Shown here: positions 16,772 through 26,434 of the stretch, piece by piece
How the letters are laid out: each line of letters begins with the position of its first letter
How positions within the stretch are numbered: position 1 is the stretch's first letter
NCBI RefSeq assembly: GCF_011516735.1
Contig: NZ_WOSX01000011.1
Location: 1 to 64,000 of the forward strand
DNA: 64,000 nt
Direction: 5' to 3'
From: Acetobacter fallax
Lineage (GTDB): Bacteria; Pseudomonadota; Alphaproteobacteria; Acetobacterales; Acetobacteraceae
Program-made: the position numbers and the translations under genes
Notes under the pieces: model-generated
Seen by the model: only the letters and a program-made list of their open reading frames with translations
Database searches by the model: none
Told to the model about the DNA's origin: nothing

Positions 16772-17662
16772 GTGATTTCCCAGGAACCTGCTCTCGACGA
16801 TTTGAAAGTGTTTCTTGCCATCGCGGATCATGGTGGTTTCACGGCTGCGGCGCGGTATCTTGGCCGCACGCAGTCCGCAGTCAGTTTGCGAATCAGGAAA
16901 CTGGAAGCACTTCTGGGTCGGCCGCTTTTTCTTCGGAATGCCCATGTCACAGAGCTGACGCCCGCCGGAGAATTACTGGCAGGACGAGCACGCGATCTGA
17001 TTGCGCGCAGCCGGTCGCTCGTCGAGGATATGGCTGGCGAGACCGCAACGACGCATCTGCGTCTTGGCCTCGGTGAGGTGTTCGTTCCGGCTTATCTCAC
17101 CAGCATGCTGGCGCGCTTCCGTGTCGCGCATCCCAGGATCGTTCTGGAAATCGTCGTCGGTCTGGCCGGCAACCTGCTCGACCAGTTGCAGGCTGGCCAG
17201 CTTGATCTTGTTCTCGCGAACCGGGAAGAGGGACAGTCCGTTCCTGGCCGCATTGTCTGGGCCGAGCCTCTGCACTGGCTTGCCGCACGGGATTATGTCG
17301 TGCCGGCCAGCGGTGAGATCGAGTTTGTCAGCCTCCCGCCATCCTGCCGTTACCGGGGAATGGCCGTCAGTGCCTTGCAGCAGGCCGGACGAAGTCTGCG
17401 TGTCGTGTTCACATCGACATCGATTGCCGGTATCGAATCCGCTCTTGAAGCGGGCTGGGGTATTGCTCTGCTCGGTCGTTCATCTCTCAGGATGAACAGG
17501 CAGCTGCGCGATGTGGGGCAGGATCTTGCCGGGCGATCTCTCAGTAATCTGCCATCCTGCGAACTCGCCATTTTCGGCGAAGGGCATCATGACAGTCGCG
17601 CTTTACGCGCCCTGGTCCATCACCTGGAAGACGCTCTTCAGGGTGACGTGGTGGGAACGTAG
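16772..17662 (+). CDS. LysR-family regulator, divergent from the quinone oxidoreductase
   Basis: A 296-residue LysR-type regulator: DNA-binding helix-turn-helix at residues 8-68 (DLKVFLAIADHGGFTAAARY, then RTQSAVSLRIRKLEALLGRP) and an effector domain from about residue 95. Translation starts at GTG 16772; no upstream ATG is in frame and the ribosome-binding site is weak (AGG). Divergent orientation to the MDR oxidoreductase is the classic LysR arrangement. Likely controls the leftward block from 16.6 to about 12.2 kb or part of it. The effector is unknown. Confidence 0.85.
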   Translation: MISQEPALDDLKVFLAIADHGGFTAAARYLGRTQSAVSLRIRKLEALLGRPLFLRNAHVTELTPAGELLAGRARDLIARSRSLVEDMAGETATTHLRLGLGEVFVPAYLTSMLARFRVAHPRIVLEIVVGLAGNLLDQLQAGQLDLVLANREEGQSVPGRIVWAEPLHWLAARDYVVPASGEIEFVSLPPSCRYRGMAVSALQQAGRSLRVVFTSTSIAGIESALEAGWGIALLGRSSLRMNRQLRDVGQDLAGRSLSNLPSCELAIFGEGHHDSRALRALVHHLEDALQGDVVGT

Positions 17663-17787
17663 GTGTCGCAGACCCATCGCGCAAAGACAGAAATCACTTT
17701 ATGTTCGACCGCTTCGACATATTCTCTGACACATCCGTAACCGGAAAATGGACTTTGAATGGCAACTGAATCTGGCGTGACGACCCC

Positions 17788-19623
17788 ATGAACCAGGGTG
17801 CGATGCTTCTCGTCTTTCTTGTGTTTTGCGGTGGCATGGCGGCGCAATGGATCGCCTGGCGCTTCAAACTTCCGGCGATCGTTCTGCTGTTCGGCCTCGG
17901 ATTGCTTCTCGGGCCGGGACTGGATGTTTTGCATCCCTCTGAACTGATCGGCCCCCTGTTTCATCCGATTGTTTCTCTTGCCGTTGCCCTGATCGTCTTT
18001 GAAGGCGGGATGGCCCTCGATTTCCGGCAGTGGCGGGAGGCAGGCGAAGGGATTCTTCGCCTCACGCTGATTGCCTTGCCCATCAACTGGGCACTCGGTT
18101 CGGCTGCGGCGCATTACGTTGGCGGCCTGACATGGGGGCCTGCCTGCCTCTTCGGCTCCATCGTTGTCGTCACAGGTCCGACAGTCGTCCTGCCACTCCT
18201 GCGTCAGGCAAAGCTTCAGCCCCGCGTTGCTTCGTTCCTGCGGTGGGAGGCGATTCTCAATGACCCTGTGGGGGCAATTCTCGCGACGCTGGTGCTTGAA
18301 ATCCTGCTGATGAGACCGGACGAAGGTACGGGTGCATTTGTTGTCGGTATTCTGCCGCAGGTCATTATCAGCCTGATCGTGTCGATCGGTCTCGGTATCG
18401 CCGGAGGCTGGGGTGTCAGGCAGCTCTTTGTGCGCGACCTCATGCCCGAGCCGCTCAAAATGCCGCTGCTCCTTACAATGGCGCTCGCAGTCTATGCGCT
18501 TGGTTCACTTTTCATGGATGGCGCCGGCCTCATGGCAGCAACCGTCTTCGGTATGGCGCTGGCCAACATGCGCGTGCCGGGCCTCAGCGAACTGCAGCGC
18601 ATGAAAGAGAGCCTCGTCGTTCTTATCGTGTCACTTCTTTTTATCTTACTGACGGCGGATCTGCATCGTGTCGTCCTCGAACGACTGTCATGGTCTGTTT
18701 TTGCTCTGACCTGCGCCATCATCTTCATCGTCCGTCCGGTGGGTATCTATCTTTCCACGATTGGCAGCGCTTTGAGCTGGAGCGACCGGATTTTTCTTGG
18801 CTGGATTGCGCCACGTGGCATCGTGGCAGCGGCTGTCGCGGGTGTGGCCGGGATACGGCTGAGTGAAGCCGGGTTTACGAGCGCCGAGTTTGTCATGCCC
18901 GCCGTTTTCGCCGTTATCGCGGCGACAATGCTTCTGCATGGCTTTTCTCTGACCCCGCTGGCGCGTCGGTTGCACCTGACACTTTCGAATGTCCCCGCTC
19001 TGGCTATCGTCGGCGCCAGCCCCTGGTCACAGAATCTCGCAGAAGTGATGATCAGGGCAGGGACGCCGGTAACACTGGTCGATACAGCCGCCCGCGCGCT
19101 GGTTCCTGCCAGGCGCGTGGGTGTTCCGGTGCTGCATGCGGAAATGCTGTCCGAAGCCGGAGCTGAGAGTCTTGAGGAACTGCCAGCCGATTATCTGATC
19201 GCGGCGACCCCGGATGCTATTTATAACGGGATGGTCTGTGCGCATCTTGCACCGCATTTTGGACGTGCGCGTGTTTATCAGGTCAGCCCGGGTGTCAGAC
19301 GGCTCGATCAGTATCGTGGTCTCAGCCGCGATGCCCGCGGTAAAGTTCTCGGTCAGCCGGAATGGAATTTTACTTTGCTCGACACACTTTTTGGTGACGG
19401 GTGGCGCTTCGAAGCTCTGGATGTGACGGCAGGCACATTCGGGACGTCTGGCAGATCCGATGGCAACAGGCTGGTCTTCATTACGATAAGGCCAGAGGCC
19501 GGTTTCTCGATTCAGTCTGCCGAGGATGCTCAGCAGGATCCTCCTGTCGCTGGCGATATTCTGATTGCATTTGTGCCGCCTTCCGTTGCCGGGGTGCCAT
19601 CGGATGCGGCCGCAGAGGCATAA
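17788..19623 (+). CDS. Cation:proton antiporter (CPA1, NhaP-type) with C-terminal nucleotide-binding-like domain
   Basis: A 611-residue protein. Residues 1-400 hold about 12 membrane segments of a CPA1 Na+/H+ or K+/H+ exchanger, with VVTGPTVVLPLLRQAKLQPR and the ND pair in RWEAILNDPVGAI, both hallmarks of NhaP-type exchangers, plus WIAPRGIVAAAVAGV. From about residue 400 a soluble tail starts with ALAIVGASPWSQNLAEVMI, which resembles a TrkA-N (RCK) Rossmann domain, followed by a region that may regulate it. Such exchangers contribute to pH homeostasis, relevant to an acid-producing host. The ion is not predictable from sequence. Confidence 0.85.
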   Translation: MNQGAMLLVFLVFCGGMAAQWIAWRFKLPAIVLLFGLGLLLGPGLDVLHPSELIGPLFHPIVSLAVALIVFEGGMALDFRQWREAGEGILRLTLIALPINWALGSAAAHYVGGLTWGPACLFGSIVVVTGPTVVLPLLRQAKLQPRVASFLRWEAILNDPVGAILATLVLEILLMRPDEGTGAFVVGILPQVIISLIVSIGLGIAGGWGVRQLFVRDLMPEPLKMPLLLTMALAVYALGSLFMDGAGLMAATVFGMALANMRVPGLSELQRMKESLVVLIVSLLFILLTADLHRVVLERLSWSVFALTCAIIFIVRPVGIYLSTIGSALSWSDRIFLGWIAPRGIVAAAVAGVAGIRLSEAGFTSAEFVMPAVFAVIAATMLLHGFSLTPLARRLHLTLSNVPALAIVGASPWSQNLAEVMIRAGTPVTLVDTAARALVPARRVGVPVLHAEMLSEAGAESLEELPADYLIAATPDAIYNGMVCAHLAPHFGRARVYQVSPGVRRLDQYRGLSRDARGKVLGQPEWNFTLLDTLFGDGWRFEALDVTAGTFGTSGRSDGNRLVFITIRPEAGFSIQSAEDAQQDPPVAGDILIAFVPPSVAGVPSDAAAEA

Positions 19624-19657
19624 GGATTCTCATTACACGATGCCTGTGATCACGCTC

Positions 19658-20194
19658 TCAGGTGTGCGGCCGGACCTCAATCGACACCAGCCCGCGAGCC
19701 AGCACATTCCTCAGATCGGTTTCTGTGAGCGCGATGCAGCCTTCTGTCGGGCGTTTGTCCGGTGACTGGAGATGCAGGAAGATTGCGGAGCCACGTCCGG
19801 GTATGATCGGATCATCGTTGTAACCCAGTACGGCCACGATGTCGTAAAGGTGATCGTCGCGCCAGAGCTCCTCGTGCCGGGCCGGATGAGGGAGCGTAAC
19901 CTGCCGGTTGTAATCAGGGTGGGCGACGTCATCACACCAGCCGTCACGCGGAGAAATGGGTTCCAGCGGAAGCCGTGTGCTATCTGGTCCTGAAACGCCG
20001 GTTTCCGGTCGTTTTACACGATCAGCGCGGTAGAGAACCCGGCGCAGGACAAGTGAGCCAACAGGCGTGGCGTGGTCACCTTCCTGTTTGTGTGCTGCCA
20101 CCCCGTTCGCACCGATCACGGCAGTAAAAATCTGATCTGCGCAATGCAGTCGTGCAGCGCTGCCGCTTTCGGGCAGAAGTATGGCATGTATCAT
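19658..20194 (-). CDS. L,D-transpeptidase (YkuD) domain protein
   Basis: A 178-residue YkuD-type protein with the catalytic motif HLQSPDKRPTEGCIAL (His...Ser...GC, the active cysteine). I take ATG 20194; the frame is open further upstream but those residues overlap the divergent regulator's promoter and look non-coding. No signal peptide is evident, which is unusual for an enzyme acting on periplasmic peptidoglycan; many alphaproteobacterial homologues of this short type also lack one. Other recognisable stretches are GANGVAAHKQEGDHATPVGS near the N-terminus. It may make 3-3 crosslinks or modify the wall. It is divergent from the response regulator gene. Confidence 0.85.
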   Translation of the reverse strand: MIHAILLPESGSAARLHCADQIFTAVIGANGVAAHKQEGDHATPVGSLVLRRVLYRADRVKRPETGVSGPDSTRLPLEPISPRDGWCDDVAHPDYNRQVTLPHPARHEELWRDDHLYDIVAVLGYNDDPIIPGRGSAIFLHLQSPDKRPTEGCIALTETDLRNVLARGLVSIEVRPHT

Positions 20195-20403
20195 GTCGCC
20201 GTCTTTCCGGTCGGTGAAGTGCGATCTATACCGGAACAGAAGCGGACTGAAATGGTGCCGCCGTGTATTTTGTGTCACTCTGTCACGGGGTCGTGATGGT
20301 GTTTCTCTGTCTCTTCGTGAGCCGGAACGAAGACTGAGTGCGATGACCTGTTGTCGCGGCGGCAAGGGGCGGTTACTGAGCCCGAAAAGAAGATGAGGTA
20401 GAG

Positions 20404-21120
20404 ATGTCGGGCGCACGTCCAATTTTGATCGTCGACGATGACCAGACTCTTCGGCATATGCTTGTCGAGCAGCTTCAGGTGGACGGCGAATTCAAAGCCG
20501 TTGAGGCGGGATCGGTCGAGGAAGCCTGGGTGGCTCTGAAGACCCCTGATTCCCGTTTTGATGCCGTCATTCTTGATGTGACATTGCCGGATGGTGATGG
20601 TCGCGATTTCTGCGTCGAGTTGCGTCGCGCCGGAATCAGGATGCCAATCATCATGCTGACCGGTTCCGACAACGAGGAGGACATTGTCCGTGGTCTCGAT
20701 GCCGGTGCGAATGACTATGTTGCAAAGCCATTCCGGATTGCTGAATTGCTTGCGCGCCTCCGGGCTCAGCTTCGCATCTTTGAAAACAGCGAAGATGCGG
20801 TGTTTACCGTCGGGCCTTATACGTTCCGCCCGTCAGCCAAGCTGCTGGTCGAGACGGCGCGTAACCGCCGGATCCGTCTGACTGAGAAAGAAGCCGCTAT
20901 CCTGAAATTCCTCTACCGTGCCGGAACCCGGCCGGTACCGCGTCAGGTACTGCTGAACGAGGTCTGGGGATACAATGCTGCCGTGACCACGCATACCCTT
21001 GAGACACACATCTATCGTCTGCGTCAGAAAATTGAGCCCGATCCGTCAAGTGCAACGTTGCTGATCACGGAAGGCGGTGGCTATCGTCTTGATCCGGAAG
21101 GCGGGGCCGCGAAGGCCTGA
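20404..21120 (+). CDS. OmpR-family response regulator, no partner kinase nearby
   Basis: A 238-residue regulator with a receiver domain (acidic pocket IVDDDQTLRH near residues 9-13; phosphoacceptor Asp in DAVILDVTLPDGDG; MLTGSDNEEDIV; lysine in YVAKPF) and an OmpR-type winged helix (LTEKEAAILKFLYRAG; TLETHIYRLRQKIE). Start ATG 20404 has GAGGTAGAG upstream. No histidine kinase is next to it. The sequence reminds me of the alphaproteobacterial CenR group of envelope regulators, but I would not assign that name. The divergent L,D-transpeptidase would fit an envelope role. It ends in a strong terminator. Confidence 0.88.
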   Translation: MSGARPILIVDDDQTLRHMLVEQLQVDGEFKAVEAGSVEEAWVALKTPDSRFDAVILDVTLPDGDGRDFCVELRRAGIRMPIIMLTGSDNEEDIVRGLDAGANDYVAKPFRIAELLARLRAQLRIFENSEDAVFTVGPYTFRPSAKLLVETARNRRIRLTEKEAAILKFLYRAGTRPVPRQVLLNEVWGYNAAVTTHTLETHIYRLRQKIEPDPSSATLLITEGGGYRLDPEGGAAKA

Positions 21121-21127
21121 TCAGTCA

Positions 21128-21160
21128 GGCCGTCTCCCGCGAAGGGGAGGCGGCCTTTTT
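21128..21160 (+). terminator. Rho-independent terminator after response regulator
   Basis: GGCCGTCTCCC (21128-21138) pairs with GGGAGGCGGCC (21145-21155, one G-T pair), followed by five T. It lies between convergent genes. Confidence 0.88.
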
Positions 21161-21954
21161 CAGGCCGATAAATCCACGACGACCGGTACGTGATCCGAAG
21201 GCGAGGTCCAGTTCCTCACCTCCCGCACCACCGTCATACCGTCGAGAAATGGCTGAAGATCCGGTGTAATCCAGATATGGTCCAGACGCCGTCCACGATT
21301 GGACGCCTGCCAGTCCCGGTTCCGGTAAGACCACCATGTATACAGTTTTTCTGTCGGTGGGATGAAGTGACGCATCGCGTCTGTAAATCCGGTTTCCATC
21401 CATTCCGTCAGGCGCGTTGTCTCGGGAGGCGTGTGACTCACAACGTTCAGTAGCTGCCTGTGACTCCAGACATCGTTTTCGAGTGGCGCGACGTTCAGGT
21501 CGCCAACAATGACAGAGCGTGTCAGGTGATGAGTCCTGAACCAGGCCGTCACCTCATCCAGAAAAGCAAGTTTGTGAGCGTATTTCGGATTCAGTTCGGT
21601 GTCCGGAATATCGCCGCCCGCCGGTACATAGAAGTTATGGATTTCCACTGGTCCGTTCGTGCCCGCGACACGGGCAGCGACATGACGACAATCGCCTTTC
21701 TCACACCAGTCAGGCGTGTCGTGTGACGGTTCAAGGGGCTGCTTCGAAAGGATGGCGACACCGTTGTAGCCCTTCATTCCCCGGCGCATCTGGTAAGGGT
21801 ATCCGAGTTCCGTGAGGGCTGCTTCCGGGAATAGCGGGTCTGGCACCTTGGTTTCCTGAAGGCAGATCACGTCAGGCAGGAACTGTCGGCTGAGTTCGCC
21901 AAGCAGCGGCAGACGGAGGCGAAGGGAGTTAATGTTCCAGGTGGCAATACGCAT
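21160..21954 (-). CDS. xthA: Exodeoxyribonuclease III
   Basis: A 264-residue AP endonuclease/3'-5' exonuclease of the ExoIII family used in base excision repair. It starts with MRIATWNINSLRLRLPLL and shows ICLQETKVPD, the NFYVPAGGD block, VGDLNVAPLENDVW and the catalytic end TSPSDHVPVVVDL. I chose ATG 21954, where family homology begins; the frame is open to 22071 but that adds residues with no family match. Convergent with the response regulator gene; its stop abuts the T-run of that gene's terminator. Confidence 0.94.
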   Translation of the reverse strand: MRIATWNINSLRLRLPLLGELSRQFLPDVICLQETKVPDPLFPEAALTELGYPYQMRRGMKGYNGVAILSKQPLEPSHDTPDWCEKGDCRHVAARVAGTNGPVEIHNFYVPAGGDIPDTELNPKYAHKLAFLDEVTAWFRTHHLTRSVIVGDLNVAPLENDVWSHRQLLNVVSHTPPETTRLTEWMETGFTDAMRHFIPPTEKLYTWWSYRNRDWQASNRGRRLDHIWITPDLQPFLDGMTVVREVRNWTSPSDHVPVVVDLSA

Positions 21955-22100
21955 GGGACAGGGGCATCGCCCATCAGCGAACACAGGGCAAGAGAGATTC
22001 GCCCATGGCTGGTCATGACGCTCTCTGCCGGGGCAGACTGCGTCTCCGGTAACATACAGACGATCTTGCAAACCTCACTGTCAGGACCGATTTCCCCATC

Positions 22101-23198
22101 ATGACCTCCGAAATTGCTTCGCCTTCCATCTCACCCGAAGTCCTGGCGCTTCATCAGTCTCTGCTCACACTGGATAGTCACATCGACATTCCATGGCCGG
22201 ACCGGGATGATGCTTTTCTCGACACCCCCCGGCGCCATGTTGATTTTCCAAAAATGAAACGGGGACATCTGGCAGCGGGATGCTTCGTTGCCTACATCCC
22301 GCAGGGCGTGGTTGACGCTGAAGGGCATAGGGCTGCTCAAACTCAGACGATCGAAATGCTGCAGGCGATCAATACCCACATGCAGGGGACTCGTGACGGA
22401 CTGACCGCACGCATCTGCCAGACCAGCACCGATATTGAGACTGCTTATCGGGAAGGTGTTCTGGCGGTCGTTCCGGGCGTGGAGAACGGGTATGGTATGG
22501 GCGAAGATGTCGGCCTGCTTGCCCGGTTCCGTAATCTCGGTGCGCGTTATGTGACGCTGACCCATAACGGACACAACGCACTGGCGGATTCCGGTCAGCC
22601 GAGCCGATTGCTTGGGGATACCGAAAGACGGCACGGCGGCCTTTCGGCTCTGGGGCGGGAAGCTGTTGCCGAAATGAACAGACTTGGACTTCTGGTCGAC
22701 GTGTCACATACCTCGCGTGACACAATGCTGCAGGCTGTCGGGGTCTCATCCGTGCCGGTTGTGGCAACCCATGCGTGCGTGCGGGCATTGTGTGATCACC
22801 CGCGCAACCTGGATGACACACAGCTTGATGCGCTGAAAGAGAGCGGTGGCCTCATCCAGATTACCGCCGTGAGTGGTTTTCTGCGTCCTCGCGCTGAACT
22901 GGGCGGTCGGCGCGCTACTGTTGCGGAATACATGGATCATCTCGACTACGTGGTGAGGCGCCTCGGACCAGAATATGTCGGGATTTCGTCTGATTTTGAC
23001 GGAGGCGGACAACTCGAAGGATGGGAGAACGCAGCCGATTCTCCTGCATTAACGGCAGAATTGATGCGGCGAGGCTATGACCGGAGTGAAATCGCCGCGT
23101 TCTGGGGAGGTAATTTCCTCAGACTGCTGCGGAAGGCGGAAGAGAAAGCCTCTGTTGTCGCTCTTCCTGCACCTCCGGTCGGGGCATCCGGGTCCTGA
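22101..23198 (+). CDS. Membrane dipeptidase family protein (peptidase M19)
   Basis: A 365-residue M19 (renal dipeptidase-like) zinc peptidase. Metal-ligand features are LDSHIDIPW near residue 27, GVENGYGMG in the centre, LLVDVSHTSRDTML, and VATHACVRALCDHPRNL. The end GISSDFDGGGQLEGWENAAD is also typical of the family. Members hydrolyse dipeptides, some D-amino-acid dipeptides, and occur in small-molecule gene clusters. No signal peptide is obvious, so it may be cytoplasmic. Divergent from xthA; the 351 bases downstream before uvrC hold its likely end of transcription. Confidence 0.9.
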   Translation: MTSEIASPSISPEVLALHQSLLTLDSHIDIPWPDRDDAFLDTPRRHVDFPKMKRGHLAAGCFVAYIPQGVVDAEGHRAAQTQTIEMLQAINTHMQGTRDGLTARICQTSTDIETAYREGVLAVVPGVENGYGMGEDVGLLARFRNLGARYVTLTHNGHNALADSGQPSRLLGDTERRHGGLSALGREAVAEMNRLGLLVDVSHTSRDTMLQAVGVSSVPVVATHACVRALCDHPRNLDDTQLDALKESGGLIQITAVSGFLRPRAELGGRRATVAEYMDHLDYVVRRLGPEYVGISSDFDGGGQLEGWENAADSPALTAELMRRGYDRSEIAAFWGGNFLRLLRKAEEKASVVALPAPPVGASGS

Positions 23199-23549
23199 TC
23201 CGCGACCACGGAGCATGAGGCGCCTGAACTCGTCAGAATGGCTCGTGGTTGAGCAACCGGAGCGATGTCGGATTGTGGAACAAACAGGGATCATGCATTC
23301 CGGCGACGTTCAGCGGTATCCGATGAATTTTGTCCACGTCCGGGATTGACTCGTAGTGATTTCAATTGTTTCCGACGATTCGTGAAACTCAGTGACTCAC
23401 CAATTAAAATAAATACAATAAAATCAATGGATTAGTTGCTGTGTCTAAAATTTATGCAATCCAAGGTTCAAGGCGGAAAACCGGGGGGTCCATCAATCTG
23501 TCATCTTACGTTCCACAGAGTTATCCACACTTTCAGTGGATGAATTTCT
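23199..23549. other. Intergenic region with AT-rich tract and DnaA box before uvrC
   Basis: No gene is evident. The segment 23397-23440 is markedly AT-rich within GC-rich surroundings, and a perfect DnaA box TTATCCACA is at 23521-23529, just 21 bases ahead of the uvrC start. Single DnaA boxes also occur by chance in genes elsewhere in the window (near 152 and 43538), so this alone is not evidence for an origin. Confidence 0.45.
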
Positions 23550-25511
23550 ATGACTGATAAAATCCCTGATGGGACTGCGGATCAGACCGGATCGACTCCG
23601 GGCTGTAATCTGATTGTGCATGCTCCGGACACGTCCGACGCCGCACCGGTGGTGACGGGCGTGGCTGCAATCCAGCAGGCGCTGAAAACTATGCCCTTTT
23701 CCCCCGGCGTCTACCGGATGATCGGGACCAGAGGAGAGGTGCTTTACGTTGGTAAGGCGCGCGCGCTGAAAAAGCGGGTGACGTCCTACACTCAGTTGTC
23801 TCGTCTGCCCGAACGGCTGCGCCGCATGGTCACGGAGACGATCTCTATGGAGATCGTGACGACCCACACCGAGGCCGAGGCGCTGCTGCTTGAGGCCAAT
23901 TATATCAAGCGCATGAAGCCACGCTTCAACATCCTGCTGCGCGATGACAAGACTTACCCGTGGCTTGTGCTGACTGAGCAGCACCCGTTTCCGCAGATTG
24001 CCAAGCACCGTGGCAAAATGGAAAAAGGGGCCAGCTATTTCGGGCCCTTCGCGTCAGCCTGGGCCGTTAATCAGACTGTGAATATCCTGCAGCGTGTCTT
24101 TCTGCTCCGGACATGCTCAGATGCGGTGTTCGCCTCCCGCACGCGTCCCTGTCTGCTGCATCAGATCAGGCGGTGTTCAGCCCCATGTGTTGATCGGATC
24201 AGTCAGGAAGACTACGCACGTCTGGTGGCGCAGGCGAAAGAGTTTCTCGAAGGCCATGACAAAGAGCTGAAGGCCACGTTTGCTGCCGACATGGAGCGTG
24301 CGGCGGAATCTCTGGACTTCGAAAGAGCAGCGATCCTGCGCGACCGCATCCGCGCGCTGGCGCAGATGCAGGACTCGAATGTCGTCAACCCCACCTCGAT
24401 CAGGGACGGGGACGTCATTGCAGTCTGGCAGCAGGGAGGGCAGGCATGCATTCAGGTGTTCTTCATTCGGGGCGGTCGGAACAACGGTAACCGCGCCTTC
24501 TATCCGGTGCATACGCGCGACGAGAGCAGCGCGGATATTCTGGCAGCTTTCCTTGCTCAGTTTTATGATGACAAGCCGCCTCCACCGCTTGTGCTGGTCA
24601 ATTCTGAATTGCCCGAGGTCGCGCTTCTGTCAGAAGCACTGTCGATCCGGCGCGGGCACAAAACAGAAATCCTTCATCCGCAACGTGGCGAGCGTCGTGA
24701 AGTCGTCGAACACGCAGAAACCAATGCCCGCGAGGCTCTTGAGCGGAAGCTGGCGGAAAGCGCCGGGCAGGCAAAACTTCTGGAAGGTGTCGCGCGGGTA
24801 TTCGGGCTGGATAAACCGCCCGTTCGGATCGAAGTCTACGATAACAGCCATATTATGGGCACTCATCCCTATGGCGTGATGATTGTCGGCAGCCCGGAAG
24901 GATTTGATCGTCAGTCCTATCGCAAATACGGGATTAAGGGCTCCATCACGCCGGGCGACGATTTCGCCATGATGCGCGAGGTGCTCGAACGCCGCTTCGG
25001 ACGGACGCTGCGCGAGGCAGAAGCCTCTGGCGAGGCGGGACGGCCTCCGGACTGGCCGGATCTGTTGCTGATTGACGGCGGCGCCGGTCAGTTTTCCGCC
25101 GTGCGCGAGGTGCTGGACAGGCTGGGTGTCACGGACGTGAAACTGGTGGGTATCGCGAAAGGGCCGGACAGGGACGCAGGACGGGAATGGTTTTACACTG
25201 GCGAGGCTCCTCCTTTTCAGCTCGAACCGCGTGATCCTGTGCTGTACTATCTCCAGCGACTAAGAGATGAGGCCCATCGCTTCGCCATTACAACACATCG
25301 TGCCGGGCGTTCGAAGACTCTGGTAAAATCGGAGCTTGATGAAATTCCGGGAATCGGTCCGGCACGAAAACGTGCGCTGCTGAACCGATTCGGCTCCGCT
25401 CGGGGCGTCGGACAGGCCGGTCTTTCCGAACTCGAAGCTGCTCCAGGCATTAATCGCGAGACGGCGCGGGCCATTTACGGACATTTTCACCCCGACTGGG
25501 CTCCGACATAA
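23550..25511 (+). CDS. uvrC: Excinuclease ABC subunit C
   Basis: UvrC makes the two incisions in UvrABC nucleotide excision repair. The 653-residue protein has the GIY-YIG nuclease domain at about residues 45-125 ([20 protein letters not shown]), a Cys-containing zone ([15 protein letters not shown]), the UVR motif near residue 250-270 ([19 protein letters not shown]), the RNase H-like second nuclease ([33 protein letters not shown]) and C-terminal helix-hairpin-helix ([16 protein letters not shown]). Start ATG 23550 leaves a short 35-residue variable tail before the nuclease domain. Followed after 122 bases by pgsA in the same direction. Confidence 0.96.
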   Translation: MTDKIPDGTADQTGSTPGCNLIVHAPDTSDAAPVVTGVAAIQQALKTMPFSPGVYRMIGTRGEVLYVGKARALKKRVTSYTQLSRLPERLRRMVTETISMEIVTTHTEAEALLLEANYIKRMKPRFNILLRDDKTYPWLVLTEQHPFPQIAKHRGKMEKGASYFGPFASAWAVNQTVNILQRVFLLRTCSDAVFASRTRPCLLHQIRRCSAPCVDRISQEDYARLVAQAKEFLEGHDKELKATFAADMERAAESLDFERAAILRDRIRALAQMQDSNVVNPTSIRDGDVIAVWQQGGQACIQVFFIRGGRNNGNRAFYPVHTRDESSADILAAFLAQFYDDKPPPPLVLVNSELPEVALLSEALSIRRGHKTEILHPQRGERREVVEHAETNAREALERKLAESAGQAKLLEGVARVFGLDKPPVRIEVYDNSHIMGTHPYGVMIVGSPEGFDRQSYRKYGIKGSITPGDDFAMMREVLERRFGRTLREAEASGEAGRPPDWPDLLLIDGGAGQFSAVREVLDRLGVTDVKLVGIAKGPDRDAGREWFYTGEAPPFQLEPRDPVLYYLQRLRDEAHRFAITTHRAGRSKTLVKSELDEIPGIGPARKRALLNRFGSARGVGQAGLSELEAAPGINRETARAIYGHFHPDWAPT

Positions 25512-25633
25512 AAAATTATTGGGTCGCGAATGTGGCGCAATGTGCGAACTGGTCACGAAATTGCCACCTCAACGAGGGTATTTGTGCATAGCGAGCCGTT
25601 TCGGCCCAGGGCGAACTGGAGTATCGTAGGCCG

Positions 25634-26236
25634 ATGATAACCGATCTGCCGAACCTGCTGACTTTGTCACGGATTGTCGCCATTCCGGTTCTGGTTGCTC
25701 TCGTTGCGATCAACCGGCCCGGCGCCGCAGCAGCGGCATGCCTCCTGTTCATCGTCGCCGCGGTGACTGATTACTTTGACGGTCATCTCGCCCGGTCGCG
25801 TAAACAGCAATCTGATCTGGGACGGATGCTCGATCCGATTGCGGATAAGCTTCTGGTCGGCGCTTCCCTGATGGTGCTGGCCGGCCTTGGGAAGCTGACC
25901 TTTGGCGCTCTCTGGCCTGCTATCGTTATTCTGTGCAGGGAAATTCTGGTCAGCGGATTGCGCGAGTATCTTGCCGGAACGCGCATCAGTCTTCCTGTTA
26001 CGCGACTTGCCAAGTGGAAAACAGGATTCCAGATGACCGCAATCGGTTTTCTCCTGGCGGGCGACAGCACCGGCGTGCTCCTCGGAATGCCCTGGCTGCC
26101 CGTCAGTCTGGTGGGTTCGGTCATGTTGTGGATCGCCGCCGTTCTGACCCTGATGACAGGCTGGGACTACCTGGTCGCAGGACTTCGTCACGTTGAACAG
26201 GCCACACCGAAGACAGCGGCTGATTTGATTCCCTGA
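25634..26236 (+). CDS. pgsA: CDP-diacylglycerol-glycerol-3-phosphate 3-phosphatidyltransferase
   Basis: A 200-residue inner-membrane enzyme making phosphatidylglycerophosphate, the precursor of phosphatidylglycerol and cardiolipin. The CDP-alcohol phosphotransferase motif is complete: DYFDGHLARSRKQQSDLGRM followed by LDPIADK, with all invariant Asp, Gly and Arg residues. Four or more hydrophobic segments are visible. Its position between uvrC and moaDE matches the usual alphaproteobacterial order. Confidence 0.94.
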   Translation: MITDLPNLLTLSRIVAIPVLVALVAINRPGAAAAACLLFIVAAVTDYFDGHLARSRKQQSDLGRMLDPIADKLLVGASLMVLAGLGKLTFGALWPAIVILCREILVSGLREYLAGTRISLPVTRLAKWKTGFQMTAIGFLLAGDSTGVLLGMPWLPVSLVGSVMLWIAAVLTLMTGWDYLVAGLRHVEQATPKTAADLIP

Positions 26237-26434
26237 AAATTTTTCTTCGTTGTAACGGGTGCTTTTTGTGCTGTGTTGCCGGATGTGGCCGCGCCGTGTC
26301 GTTGCCACTGGTAAAATGGCGCCGACAGAATATTGCGGTAAGTGCTGATTTACCTTGGGCTGTCACACTTGTATCAAGGGGCCGGCACATGGTGTGGATA
26401 CCGCGCCGGGGCCGATTGAGACGGGGAAAGACTT

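Noticed and set aside
21955-22071. N-terminal extension of exonuclease III
   Set aside because: ExoIII homology begins exactly at MRIATWN; the extra residues have no family match.
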